Shown one piece after another: positions 15,054 through 22,007 of a stretch of DNA of 23,147 nt. Within the stretch, counting starts at the first letter, position 1. Each line of letters starts with the position of its first letter. This stretch comes from Bacteroidales bacterium UBA4360 (lineage in GTDB: Bacteria > Bacteroidota > Bacteroidia > Bacteroidales > UBA932), in the NCBI GenBank assembly GCA_002393945.1, contig DGSO01000030.1, forward strand, positions 1-23,147. Reading direction: 5' to 3'. A program made the translations under genes and the position numbers. The notes beneath the pieces were generated by a model. It was not told where the DNA came from and made no database searches. It saw only the letters and a list, made by a program, of their open reading frames with translations.

Positions 15054-15132
15054 AGCGTGAGTATTTGTTACTTGCAAGATAAGTATTATTTGGTTTTTTT
15101 GCAAACGCACGGCTAAAATGGCACCGCCGGAA

Positions 15133-15248
15133 ACATTCAAACCACCACTTCCTGCTCTGAGAGGGCGTTTTTGGTGGTTTGGCACTGTTTAAACATGGTC
15201 AAACCAACGTTTTCTGCCACTGGTGAGGGAAAACGGTGGTTTGAATGT
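15133..15248. repeat. palindromic MITE-like element, copy B
   Basis: A 116-bp unit with perfect 14-bp terminal inverted repeats: ACATTCAAACCACC (15133-15146) and GGTGGTTTGAATGT (15235-15248). Its reverse complement matches copy A along almost the whole length, including the hairpin (one mismatch here) and the GTTTAAAC core (15187-15194). It lies in the 276-bp region between divergent preA and the fucosidase gene. Open frames through it are an artefact of the repeat. Confidence 0.87.
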
Positions 15249-15279
15249 ATCCGTACCGGGCCGGTATTGTCCGTACCAA

Positions 15280-15310
15280 TTGGCAGAAAGCTTATCTTTT
15301 CGTATATTTG
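15280..15310 (+). promoter_or_regulatory. Bacteroidetes promoter for the fucosidase gene
   Basis: TTG (15280-15282), then 20 nt, then TATATTTG (15303-15310), a full match to TAnnTTTG. The start would fall near 15317, about 13 nt before ATG 15330. It sits 31 bp beyond the end of repeat copy B. Confidence 0.72.
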
Positions 15311-15329
15311 TTTCTTCCGATAGAGTCCT

Positions 15330-16760
15330 ATGAACAAGCGAGCCATATACCTATTGCTGGCGGCTGTAATTGCAGCCTCCTGCTGTCAGTCTCCACAACC
15401 TTACGGTCCTGTTCCCACAGAGGCACAGCTGGAGTGGCAGAAGATGGAGATGAATCTTTTCGTCCATTTCGGCCCCAACACCTTCAGCGGTCTGGAATGG
15501 GGGCTCGGGAGTGAGCCTGAGAGCCTTTTCAATCCAAGCGCCCTTGACTGCCGACAGTGGGCTGCAATCGCAAAGGCTGCCGGTTTCAAAGGCATCATCC
15601 TGACGGCAAAGCACCATGACGGGTTCTGCCTGTGGCCTAATCCGGAGAGCGAGCACACCGTAAGGGAAAGCGCCTGGCGCGGCGGGCAGGGAGATGTCAT
15701 CCGGGAGCTCTCTGAGGCCTGCCGCGAGTACGGCCTCAAGATGGGAGTCTACATCTCCCCATGGGACAGAAACGACCCGGCATATGGTACGCCATACTAC
15801 AATGAGAAGTACGCGAATACACTCAGAAGCGTCCATGACGGCCGTTACGGAGAGATTTTCGAGCAGTGGTTCGACGGTGCCTGCGGAGAGGGGCCGAATG
15901 GAAAAAGGCAGGAGTACGACTGGCCGCTTTTCCACCGGAGCGTCCTCGATTTGAATCCGGGGGCTGTCCTTTTCAGCGATGTAGGACCCGGCTGCCGATG
16001 GGTTGGAAACGAAAGCGGCATGGCCGGTGAGACATGCTGGAGTACGCTTGATGCCGATGGCTTCTCGCCGGGAGCCGGGGCACCGCCCTCCGGCAGTCTC
16101 ATGGAAGGAAATGAGGACGGAAGGTACTGGATTCCTGCCGAAGCCGACGTCTCCATACGTCCGGGGTGGTTCTGGAAAGAAAGCGAGAATGAGCATGTCA
16201 AGAGCGTGGACGAGCTCATGGATATATACTTCAATAGCGCAGGGCGCAATGCACTTCTGCTCCTCAATGTTCCCCCGGACACCACCGGAAGGATTCATCC
16301 TGTGGATTCACTAAGGCTAATGGAGTTCAAGGAGCGTCTTGACGGAGTGTTCGGAAACAATCTTGCCGCGGGCGCAAAGGTCAGGACTTCCTCGTCATAC
16401 GGCATCGGCCGCCACCATGGCAGGAACCTCCTTGAAAAGCGTTATGACCGCTACTGGGCCGCAGCTCGGAAGGACACCTGCGCATCCTTTGTGCTCGAGC
16501 TCCCTCAGCAGCGCCGGTTCAATCTCATCCAGCTCCGGGAATACATTCCCCTTGGCCAGCGGGTACGTTCTTTCGTGGTGGAGATACCAAATGACGAGGG
16601 TGGCTGGCAGTCCATTGCAAAAGGTACAACCATCGGGTATAAAAGGATACTCCGTTTCCCGGAGATCGCGACAGACCGCATACGCGTACGGATTACATCC
16701 TCCAAGGCGGCTCCCGTTCTGGAAAGTGCAGGCCTATACCTGATTTCTCCTACGAAATAA
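15330..16760 (+). CDS. GH29 alpha-L-fucosidase lipoprotein
   Basis: This 476-residue enzyme would release alpha-linked L-fucose from host or dietary glycans. The signal peptide MNKRAIYLLLAAVIAASC has lipobox AASC with Cys18 lipidated, so it is membrane-anchored and faces the periplasm or the cell surface. The GH29 barrel includes HFGPNTFSGLEWG (46-58), AKHHDGFCLW (93-102) and EQWFDGACGEG, where Asp182 is the expected nucleophile. The shape of this region, with a short active-site loop and a C-terminal beta domain (about 340-476, a coagulation factor 5/8 C-like fold ending in RITSSKAAPVLESAGLYL), suggests the subfamily B type that prefers alpha-1,3/1,4-linked fucose; this is inference. It has its own promoter. 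No SusC/SusD pair is nearby, so it is not in a classical utilisation locus. Confidence 0.92.
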   Translation: MNKRAIYLLLAAVIAASCCQSPQPYGPVPTEAQLEWQKMEMNLFVHFGPNTFSGLEWGLGSEPESLFNPSALDCRQWAAIAKAAGFKGIILTAKHHDGFCLWPNPESEHTVRESAWRGGQGDVIRELSEACREYGLKMGVYISPWDRNDPAYGTPYYNEKYANTLRSVHDGRYGEIFEQWFDGACGEGPNGKRQEYDWPLFHRSVLDLNPGAVLFSDVGPGCRWVGNESGMAGETCWSTLDADGFSPGAGAPPSGSLMEGNEDGRYWIPAEADVSIRPGWFWKESENEHVKSVDELMDIYFNSAGRNALLLLNVPPDTTGRIHPVDSLRLMEFKERLDGVFGNNLAAGAKVRTSSSYGIGRHHGRNLLEKRYDRYWAAARKDTCASFVLELPQQRRFNLIQLREYIPLGQRVRSFVVEIPNDEGGWQSIAKGTTIGYKRILRFPEIATDRIRVRITSSKAAPVLESAGLYLISPTK

Positions 16761-16765
16761 TTGCT

Positions 16766-16773
16766 TATCTTTG
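16766..16773 (+). promoter_or_regulatory. possible -7 box (TATCTTTG) before the phosphodiesterase gene
   Basis: TATCTTTG matches TAnnTTTG and lies 18 nt upstream of ATG 16792, just after the fucosidase stop. No clear TTG is seen at the expected -33 position, so it may be a weak internal promoter or chance. Confidence 0.4.
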
Positions 16774-16791
16774 CAGACAACTCGATTGAAT

Positions 16792-17571
16792 ATGAAATTT
16801 CCGTCCCATCTAATAGCCGCACTGATTCTCATATCGGCGGCATCATGCGCCAGGCATCCGTTCCCGGCCATCAGTGGACACCGCGGTGCGAACTTCATCG
16901 CCCCGGAGAACACCCTCGCATCGGCCGATTCATGCATCCGCTACGGTGTAGACGTGATGGAGTGCGACGTCGTCCTCAGTAAGGACAGCGTGTTCTACAT
17001 CCTTCACGACTCTCTCCTGAACCGCACCACCAACGGCACAGGCCCTATCGGAGAGTGGCTCTCCAGGGACCTCGACACCCTCGATGCGGGAAGCTGGTTC
17101 GGCCCCGAGTGGAAGGGGCAGAAACTTCCGCGCTTTTCGGCCCTCCTGGAAAAAGCGGCCGCAAACGGCCTTGGGATCACCGTCGATTACCGGACCGGCG
17201 ACTTCCACGACCTCGTTGCCCTTATCGACTCCTGCGGGATGCTGGAGCACACATACTTCACCTTCTCCTCGTACGAAGACACGAAGGCCTTCCGCGCCGC
17301 GTTCCCGTACATCCATACCCTCCAGGCCTACGTGCGTGACCCCGCCCGCCTGGACGAGATTCTGGACGACGTGCATCCCGACATAGCGGTCGTAAGGGCC
17401 AACAAACTGAGCCGGAAACTAATCCGCCGCTGCCACGACAGGGATGTCAAGGTCCTTGCCCTCATACTGGGGCTCGGCGACAAGAGGGCCGCCAACCGCA
17501 AGGCAATACGCATGGGTGTCGACATCATCGCCACCGACAAGCCCGAGGAACTGGTGAAACTCAGACGATAA
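16792..17571 (+). CDS. glycerophosphodiester phosphodiesterase-family lipoprotein
   Basis: The GDPD fold hydrolyses glycerophosphodiesters to glycerol-3-phosphate and an alcohol. I chose ATG 16792 (259 aa), which gives the signal MKFPSHLIAALILISAASC with lipobox AASC (Cys19). Catalytic residues are visible: His30-Arg31 in GHRGANFIAPENT, Glu57 and Asp59 in MECDV (metal ligands), and His72 in ILHD. The later TIM-barrel strands (ITVDYR, TFSSY, VLALILG, GVDIIATDKPEEL) follow the family order; the usual EIK motif reads VDYR, which is odd. It follows the fucosidase by 31 nt and probably shares its transcript in part. In the periplasm it could use deacylated phospholipid head groups or teichoic-acid-like products. 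Confidence 0.88.
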   Translation: MKFPSHLIAALILISAASCARHPFPAISGHRGANFIAPENTLASADSCIRYGVDVMECDVVLSKDSVFYILHDSLLNRTTNGTGPIGEWLSRDLDTLDAGSWFGPEWKGQKLPRFSALLEKAAANGLGITVDYRTGDFHDLVALIDSCGMLEHTYFTFSSYEDTKAFRAAFPYIHTLQAYVRDPARLDEILDDVHPDIAVVRANKLSRKLIRRCHDRDVKVLALILGLGDKRAANRKAIRMGVDIIATDKPEELVKLRR

Positions 17572-17600
17572 ATCCGATAACAAACTGAATACAAAGAACC

Positions 17601-18023
17601 ATGCCAGACAACTGCCTTTACTGTAAGAACAAGGCCGTGCTTGACGAACTGATGATCAAGATAGCCGACCTTGAAGTCTCCACCCTGTACCTTTTCCGCG
17701 AGCAGACCCACCCCGGGCGCTGCGTAGTCGCCTACCGCGAGCACGCCGGCTCCCAGACGGACATCCCCGAGGCCGACTGGGTGCGCTTCATGCTGGACAC
17801 ACGCCGCGCCGCTCTCGCAATCGAAAAGGCCTTCCATCCCTCGAAGATAAACTTCGGCGCCTATTCTGACACTCTCGCCCATCCCCACTGGCACCTTGTT
17901 CCCAAGTACGAAGGCGGCCCCGAGTGGGGCGGCACCTTCGAGATGAACCCCAAGAAGACCTACCTCTCCGACAGCGCATACGAGGAAACCATCGCCGCAA
18001 TCATCGCAGGGCTCACACAATAG
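17601..18023 (+). CDS. HIT-family hydrolase/transferase
   Basis: This 140-residue cytoplasmic protein has the histidine triad HPHWH (His94, His96, His98), which binds and cleaves nucleoside phosphate bonds. An N-terminal CLYC (Cys5, Cys8), together with His48 in YREHAG, may form a structural zinc site as in many HIT proteins. The nearest relatives are the diadenosine-polyphosphate or nucleoside-monophosphoramidate hydrolases; the substrate is not readable. It starts 29 nt after the phosphodiesterase and is 23 nt from the next gene, so the run 16792-19109 looks like one operon. Confidence 0.87.
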   Translation: MPDNCLYCKNKAVLDELMIKIADLEVSTLYLFREQTHPGRCVVAYREHAGSQTDIPEADWVRFMLDTRRAALAIEKAFHPSKINFGAYSDTLAHPHWHLVPKYEGGPEWGGTFEMNPKKTYLSDSAYEETIAAIIAGLTQ

Positions 18024-18046
18024 GCCAACAAATAAAACGAACCGAA

Positions 18047-18490
18047 ATGAATATTGACAGAATCCTCCCTGTGGCAAAACGCCACCTGCTTCTTGCCAAC
18101 GCCATCGTCTGGGGCGCTCCGGGCATCAAAGTCCTTGTGACCGGCATCCAATCCTATATTGCTATATGGCCATCAAAGATAATCATCTGGCTCGCAATCG
18201 GGACCGTTGCCACAATAGCGGTCTTTAACTGGATGTTTTCCTTCTTCGTGAAGAAATACACCAAACGTATACTGGAGTTTCCCGAGGAGAAAAAGTCCCT
18301 GCTTGCCTTTCTGCCGGTTAAGGGATGGATCATGGTAATCTTCTTCATGTGCCTCGGCATCTCGCTCAAGTTCATTCCGGGCGTCCCCACCGAGTTCTTC
18401 GCATCGTTCTATCCGGGGCTCGGAACCGCCCTCATCGTTGCCGGAGCAACTTTTCTTGCCAATTGGACCAAGGACTCTGCTGAACAGTAA
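18047..18490 (+). CDS. small multi-pass membrane protein, unknown function
   Basis: The 147-residue protein (ATG 18047, MNIDRILPVAKRHLL) has three clear and probably four hydrophobic segments: about 14-43 (imperfect), 47-70 (IIIWLAIGTVATIAVFNWMF), 92-110 (GWIMVIFFMCLGISLKFI) and 117-141. A basic loop KKYTKRILEFPEEKK lies between segments two and three. I do not recognise the family. It sits between a HIT protein and a GNAT acetyltransferase with 23-nt and 10-nt gaps, indicating co-transcription; its function may have no link to theirs. Confidence 0.72.
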   Translation: MNIDRILPVAKRHLLLANAIVWGAPGIKVLVTGIQSYIAIWPSKIIIWLAIGTVATIAVFNWMFSFFVKKYTKRILEFPEEKKSLLAFLPVKGWIMVIFFMCLGISLKFIPGVPTEFFASFYPGLGTALIVAGATFLANWTKDSAEQ

Positions 18491-18500
18491 ACGGTTTCTC

Positions 18501-19109
18501 ATGACGCTCACTTTAAGGGACGCTACTACTTCCGATGCACCTTTCCTCGCCAAATGCATAATGGCTGGAATGCATTTCTACGACTTCGAGACTGATATTC
18601 CTGAAAACAAGGATATCTACGACCGCCTTGTGAAATGCGAACAGAGGAAGGACCTGCTGTACAGCTACGCACGTACACGAGTTGCCGAGCTGAACGGAAA
18701 AACAGCAGGCTCTCTTCTGTCCTATCCTGGTGAATACTACAAGGAACTCCGCCACCGGACCTTCACGGAACTGTGGCCGGAATTCTTCAAGATGGACCAG
18801 ACTTCAGAACAGGAAGCCGATCCCGGTGAATACTACCTGGATACTCTCGCCGTCCTCCCTGAATTCAGAAGGCAGGGCATCGGCCGCTCGCTTCTGGAAG
18901 ACGGAATCCGTAAAGGACAGGGCCTGGGCTATAACAGGATAACCCTCGTCGCCGACCACGGCATGCCCCACCTTATCCGCCTCTACGAATCTATCGGCTT
19001 CCGGAAAGCCGATATCCGCCATGTCTTCGGCGTAGAGTTCCAAAGGATGTCCTTCAATGTCGAAAATGTTACATTTCACGCTTCTTCACATTTTTGTGCT
19101 TACTCCTGA
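18501..19109 (+). CDS. GNAT family N-acetyltransferase
   Basis: This is a 202-residue protein from ATG 18501. The acetyl-CoA-binding motif A is RRQGIGRSLLEDG (123-135), preceded by the beta4 strand YYLDTLAVLPEF and followed by the expected beta5 region YNRITLVADHGMPHLIRLYESIGFRKA. The family transfers acetyl from acetyl-CoA to amines on small molecules, peptides or ribosomal proteins; the acceptor is unknown. The insert YPGEYYKELRHRTFTELWPEFF (about 75-97) is similar to other Bacteroidetes GNATs that I know only as uncharacterised. The C-terminal 18 or so residues (VENVTFHASSHFCAYS) look less conserved and overlap a possible minus-strand mini-gene. Confidence 0.87.
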   Translation: MTLTLRDATTSDAPFLAKCIMAGMHFYDFETDIPENKDIYDRLVKCEQRKDLLYSYARTRVAELNGKTAGSLLSYPGEYYKELRHRTFTELWPEFFKMDQTSEQEADPGEYYLDTLAVLPEFRRQGIGRSLLEDGIRKGQGLGYNRITLVADHGMPHLIRLYESIGFRKADIRHVFGVEFQRMSFNVENVTFHASSHFCAYS

Positions 19110-19172
19110 AACTTCTTTCACCCACGTAGCAAGTGTAATAGCCGCCAGTGCGATAATGAAATACTTTTTCAT
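19086..19172 (-). CDS. possible 28-residue hydrophobic peptide
   Basis: MKKYFIIALAAITLATWVKE plus eight residues has the layout of a signal-anchor or tiny membrane peptide: two Lys, a 14-residue hydrophobic core, then a polar tail. It is convergent with and overlaps the GNAT 3' end by 24 nt. No promoter box is evident. Bacteroidales encode several families of such tiny peptides, but I cannot match this one. Confidence 0.3.
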   Translation of the reverse strand: MKKYFIIALAAITLATWVKEVSGVSTKM

Positions 19173-19287
19173 GGCGTTTAAAGATCGTGATTGTTATTCA
19201 GTTGATCTATGCACTCCGGCATTTCCGACTTGGCTCCAGTGCTGCTCTTCTTCATAGATGTTCTGTTCCTTTGGCTTGCAAGTGATT

Positions 19288-19440
19288 GTGTCAGAGCGAA
19301 GTTTTTTGTGCCGTCCGGACACGGGAAAAGGGGTTTTGGTGTCAGAGTGAGGTATTTTGCGCCGTCAGGACACGGGAAAAGGGGTTTTGGTGTCAGAGTG
19401 AGGTATTTTGCGCCGTCAGGACACGGGAAGTAGGGTTTTG
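19288..19440. repeat. 51-bp minisatellite, three copies
   Basis: Three tandem units start at 19288, 19339 and 19390, each beginning GTGTCAGAG, and a fourth begins at 19441 (GTGTCAAAAG) and decays at once. Units two and three are almost identical; the first differs at several positions. Each has GACAC (after CCGTC) and GTGTC in inverted order around GGGAAAAGGGGTTTTG. The length is 17 codons, so both strands stay open, producing spurious ORFs. The rest of the 454-bp gap 19110-19563 holds only the mini-ORF at 19086-19172, an 8-bp inverted repeat TCATGCAC/GTGCATGA (19455-19501) and the promoter box near 19517. Confidence 0.93.
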
Positions 19441-19516
19441 GTGTCAAAAGTGTCTCATGCACAAGGTTCAGGAGTCGTGAAATGCCGTTGGGAGTGCATG
19501 AATCAAATAAAATGAT

Positions 19517-19524
19517 TAAATTTG
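19517..19524 (+). promoter_or_regulatory. -7 box TAAATTTG for the small-gene cluster
   Basis: TAAATTTG is a full TAnnTTTG match 39 nt before ATG 19564. The only TTG upstream is 26 nt away, too far, so the promoter is plausible but incomplete. A short GCAGAG/CTCTGC hairpin at 19546-19560 lies directly before the start codon. Confidence 0.45.
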
Positions 19525-19563
19525 TGTTCACCTCGTGCATAAGAGGCAGAGGGACTCTGCTGA

Positions 19564-19770
19564 ATGAAACTTGAAGAAGCAATCGTGTATGCTATTGCCA
19601 CCTCGGGCGGGGGCCTGAAGGTGGAGCGGCTGGTTGATAAGATCAACCGGGAGGGGCTGCATAAACGTAAGGACGGGCAGCCGGTGACTCTCGCACAGGT
19701 TTACGCCGTTGTGATGTCGCATCCGGAAATGTTCTGCAAGTCCGAGGGAAGAATACGATTATTGATATAA
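19564..19770 (+). CDS. HARE-HTH/winged-helix-like small protein
   Basis: This 68-residue protein has the pattern of a compact winged helix similar to the HARE-HTH fold: helix LEEAIVYAIATSG, GLKVERLVDKINREGLHKRKDG (recognition helix and wing), then TLAQVYAVVMSHPEMFCKSEGRIRLL, ending with the beta hairpin. HARE-HTH modules are thought to recognise DNA or chromatin-like states; here it stands alone and could be a small DNA-binding regulator. It is followed after 7 nt by the DUF6440 gene, suggesting one transcript. The family name is from recognition of the general pattern; the function is inferred. Confidence 0.65.
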   Translation: MKLEEAIVYAIATSGGGLKVERLVDKINREGLHKRKDGQPVTLAQVYAVVMSHPEMFCKSEGRIRLLI

Positions 19771-19777
19771 AACAGAT

Positions 19778-19951
19778 ATGGGAAAAGACAGATTTGACAT
19801 CAAAGAAAAGGAAGGCATCAGCCTCATGACCGATGCCGTCGTCATCGTTGACAAGGAAACAGGCGTCAACTACCTCTTTGTCCACCGCGGATACGGCGGA
19901 GGCCTTACCCCGCTTCTTGACACTGACGGGAAACCGATTATCACGAAGTAG
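19778..19951 (+). CDS. DUF6440 family small protein
   Basis: This 57-residue protein, MGKDRFDIKEKEGISLMTDA, continues with VDKETGVNYLFVHRGYGGGLTPLLDTDGKP. The elements DxETGVNYLF, a glycine-rich GYGGGLTPLLD and DGKPI are typical of DUF6440, a family of single small beta domains found in gut Firmicutes and Bacteroidetes with no known function. It has no signal peptide. It lies 7 nt after the winged-helix gene and 3 nt before the next small gene, so the three are a tight cluster. Confidence 0.8.
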   Translation: MGKDRFDIKEKEGISLMTDAVVIVDKETGVNYLFVHRGYGGGLTPLLDTDGKPIITK

Positions 19952-19954
19952 AAA

Positions 19955-20104
19955 ATGAAAGAGACTTTACGTTTTCTACAGGACCTGGCGCACCATCTTG
20001 TGGATATCTTCAAGACGGCAAAGCCCTTCCTGGATTACATCAACCGGGCGATAGACTTCGTGCGCGAAGAGAAGAAGGAGTATTTCAGCAGCTTGGATTT
20101 CTGA
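19955..20104 (+). CDS. 49-residue amphipathic small protein
   Basis: MKETLRFLQDLAHHLVDIFK continues as one or two amphipathic helices (TAKPFLDYINRAIDFVREEK) with hydrophobic residues every three to four positions and a charged end. It has no Cys, signal or long hydrophobic stretch. It starts 3 nt after the DUF6440 stop, which is the main support besides codon use like that of its neighbours. The frame after its TGA stays open, see the possible remnant downstream. I do not recognise it; a helical partner, antitoxin-like or membrane-surface peptide is possible but unsupported. Confidence 0.55.
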   Translation: MKETLRFLQDLAHHLVDIFKTAKPFLDYINRAIDFVREEKKEYFSSLDF

Positions 20105-20129
20105 AGAACCTTTTTTCCGAACATAAAAA

Positions 20130-20242
20130 ATGATAATACAATAGGAAAAACCGATTACAGGATTGCTGTCTGGAGCCATTACTTCGTGGAGGACGACCGC
20201 TGGCATCTTCAGGCAGATCGATACTACTCCTTTCTGGAGAAA
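20130..20242 (+). pseudogene. possible frameshifted, 3'-truncated gene remnant
   Basis: ATG 20130 gives only MIIQ and a stop, but one base further along the frame it becomes coding-like: GKTDYRIAVWSHYFVEDDRW and onward to YYSFLEKSFGKRK. Adding one base near CAATAGG would join them. The codons (GTC, TGG, AGC, TAC, GAC, CGC, CTG) look like real gene usage. The frame runs on into the antisense of the esterase gene from 20243 and stops at 20354, so the original 3' end seems lost. I cannot name the family. Confidence 0.3.
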
Positions 20243-21208
20243 TCATTCGGAAAAAGAAAACTGGTATTGCTTGCTCTGTTGGAACAGCCAGTCGCGGACG
20301 GCTGCAATCTTGTAGCCGTAGTCAAAGGAAGCCATGTGTTCCATGCCTTGGCCTGACTCCGGAAGGACGCTGCCGGTTTCCCACTTGATGAAGTTGATGC
20401 CAGAGCCGCGGGAAATCAGTTCCTTGGCCATGCGCTCCTGCTGCTCAGCGGGAAGCTTGGCACTCCACGAAGCGGATTCTATGCGGGCTTCGTTCTCCCT
20501 CAGTACCTTTGTCAGGTCCTGCATACCGCCCGATGCTTTCTGGTCGCCGCCGGCAACGATGTAGAAGAAATGCTTCTTGCCGAAGTCTTGCATCTTCGAT
20601 GTGTCCCACTGGCTGCTGACGAAGAGCGACGCGGCGAAGAGGTCGGGATGCGTGATGTTGAAGTAGAACGACATCATGCCGCCCATCGACTGGCCGGTGG
20701 TGTAGAGGCGGCTGGTATCTACATTGTATTCCTTGCAGACAGCATCAAGCAGACGGATTGTCATCTCTACTTCGTCCGTGGTGCTCCAGTCGTCCTGCAC
20801 GGCCCAGTCGGTGTACTGCGGCACCAGCACGAACGAGGGATGCAGCCGCTGGTCGCGGTCGGAAGCGAACTCCAGCGCGCCGTAACCCTGCGTAAGCGGA
20901 GTCGTAACCTCCTTGCCCACGGTGCTGGCATCGGCCATGAAGAGCACCAAAGGGAGTTTCTCACCAGCCTCAGCTCCTTCTGGGACAAGCAGATTATACT
21001 CCATCGTCTTGCCCGTCTGGGAGTCGCTGAATGTAAACTGTTTGAACTTGCCCAGCGTCTCTTTTTTCAATGCCACGAAAACACTGTCAGACTCCTTGTC
21101 GATTTCAATGTGACCACCCTGGCGAGGGCCGCGTGCTCCGCCCCTTCTTGGGCCGCAGGCAGTAAAGCAAATGAGGGTTACTGCCATCAAAAACAATGCT
21201 TTTCTCAT
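20243..21208 (-). CDS. alpha/beta-hydrolase lipoprotein, PHB-depolymerase-like esterase
   Basis: This 321-residue secreted esterase has the signal MRKALFLMAVTLICFTAC with lipobox FTAC (Cys18). A Gly/Arg-rich linker GPRRGGARGPRQGG follows, then a hydrolase domain: YNLLVPEG (substrate face), nucleophile Ser174 in TTGQSMGG, an acidic residue at Asp222 (VAGGDQ), and His291 in GMEHMASFDYGYK as the likely base. The closing motif HMASFDYGYKIAAVRDWLFQQ is typical of the peptidase-like/PHB-depolymerase esterases of gut bacteria that act on feruloyl or acetyl esters or unknown substrates. Start 21208 gives the full signal. A possible promoter box lies at 21292-21285. It is single and convergent with the small-gene cluster. 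Confidence 0.88.
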   Translation of the reverse strand: MRKALFLMAVTLICFTACGPRRGGARGPRQGGHIEIDKESDSVFVALKKETLGKFKQFTFSDSQTGKTMEYNLLVPEGAEAGEKLPLVLFMADASTVGKEVTTPLTQGYGALEFASDRDQRLHPSFVLVPQYTDWAVQDDWSTTDEVEMTIRLLDAVCKEYNVDTSRLYTTGQSMGGMMSFYFNITHPDLFAASLFVSSQWDTSKMQDFGKKHFFYIVAGGDQKASGGMQDLTKVLRENEARIESASWSAKLPAEQQERMAKELISRGSGINFIKWETGSVLPESGQGMEHMASFDYGYKIAAVRDWLFQQSKQYQFSFSE

Positions 21209-21284
21209 ATTTTCCGGAGTGTTTCGTGCAGGGCACTGGTCTCTGCCAAGACCGTTTAAAGTGAAAGGTAGAGGTCCTTATCTG

Positions 21285-21292
21285 CAAAGATA
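21285..21292 (-). promoter_or_regulatory. possible -7 box (TATCTTTG) for the esterase gene
   Basis: Minus-strand TATCTTTG at 21292-21285 fits TAnnTTTG and would give a 5' leader of about 70 nt. No TTG is found at the -33 position, so the call is weak. Confidence 0.4.
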
Positions 21293-21345
21293 ATCATTTT
21301 CCGAAAGATAGCCCGGCATGGAGAGGACGATGAAGGCGGATTGTT

Positions 21346-21375
21346 TTGCCGTGTCCGTGAAAATGGGTAAATTTG
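21346..21375 (+). promoter_or_regulatory. Bacteroidetes promoter for the membrane protein pair
   Basis: TTG (21346-21348, in TTTTG), then 19 nt, then TAAATTTG (21368-21375), a full match. The start would fall near 21382, about 40 nt before ATG 21422. Confidence 0.72.
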
Positions 21376-21421
21376 CCTTGCGAAACAGACAGGAAACAAA
21401 CAGCTAAAACCTATATTCATC

Positions 21422-21994
21422 ATGAAAACAAGTACAAAAATCTGGCTCTGCATCGCAGGCCTTCTTCTTATCATCCTCGGTGTCGTCTGCATCGCCAAAC
21501 CGGACATCACCCTCGTTTCCGCAGCCTGGGTGCTGGGTTGCATCACCCTCATTGCCGGTATCTCCAAACTGGTCTTCACTTTCAGGACCCAGGCGTTCCT
21601 TCCCAACAGCGGCACCCGCGCCCTGAGCGCCATACTGGACATCTTCTTCGGATGCTTCTTCCTTTTCAACATCCTGGGTACGGCGGTGTCCCTCCCGGTG
21701 GTATTCGCCCTCTGGGTTATGATTGAAGGCGTGGTGATTGCGGTCCAGAGCTTCGACTACAAGAAGGTTGGCTTCCCCATGTGGTGGGTGCTTCTTTGCC
21801 TTGGCATCGGCGCCGCCGTGTTGGGCTTCTTCGGCCTAAAGAACCTGGATGTCACCGCCGGTGTGCTGTCAGCCATCATCGGCATTGCCATCATTGCCAA
21901 CGGCCTGGCCTATATCCTTGCCGTAGTTGGCGTGAACTGCTTTGAAAAGCGGGTTGACCGGCTGGGGCGCATCATTGACATAGACGAGCAGTAG
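21422..21994 (+). CDS. HdeD/DUF308-like membrane protein
   Basis: The 190-residue protein has six evenly spaced hydrophobic segments: about 8-25, 32-57, 71-91, 94-113, 119-140 and 143-170. This is the arrangement of the HdeD (DUF308) family, with the repeated LxxIxGxxxI pattern (CITLIAGISKLVF, AIIGIAIIANGLAYI). HdeD in Escherichia coli is linked to acid stress; the role here is unknown. Its stop overlaps the ribosome-binding site of the next gene, so both are translated from one message. Confidence 0.85.
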   Translation: MKTSTKIWLCIAGLLLIILGVVCIAKPDITLVSAAWVLGCITLIAGISKLVFTFRTQAFLPNSGTRALSAILDIFFGCFFLFNILGTAVSLPVVFALWVMIEGVVIAVQSFDYKKVGFPMWWVLLCLGIGAAVLGFFGLKNLDVTAGVLSAIIGIAIIANGLAYILAVVGVNCFEKRVDRLGRIIDIDEQ

Positions 21995-22007
21995 GAGGAT
22001 GGGAGCA

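Noticed and set aside
15054..15185. Extension of PreA by 44 residues to an upstream start
   Set aside because: The added residues come from repeat copy B and a non-conserved spacer. The family-like sequence begins at MNILEEAHRC.
13470..15248. Composite transposon with its own transposase
   Set aside because: No transposase or integrase gene lies inside or near the pair; only MITE-like repeats are seen.
19288..19446. CRISPR array
   Set aside because: The units are contiguous without unique spacers and no cas gene is present; it is a minisatellite.
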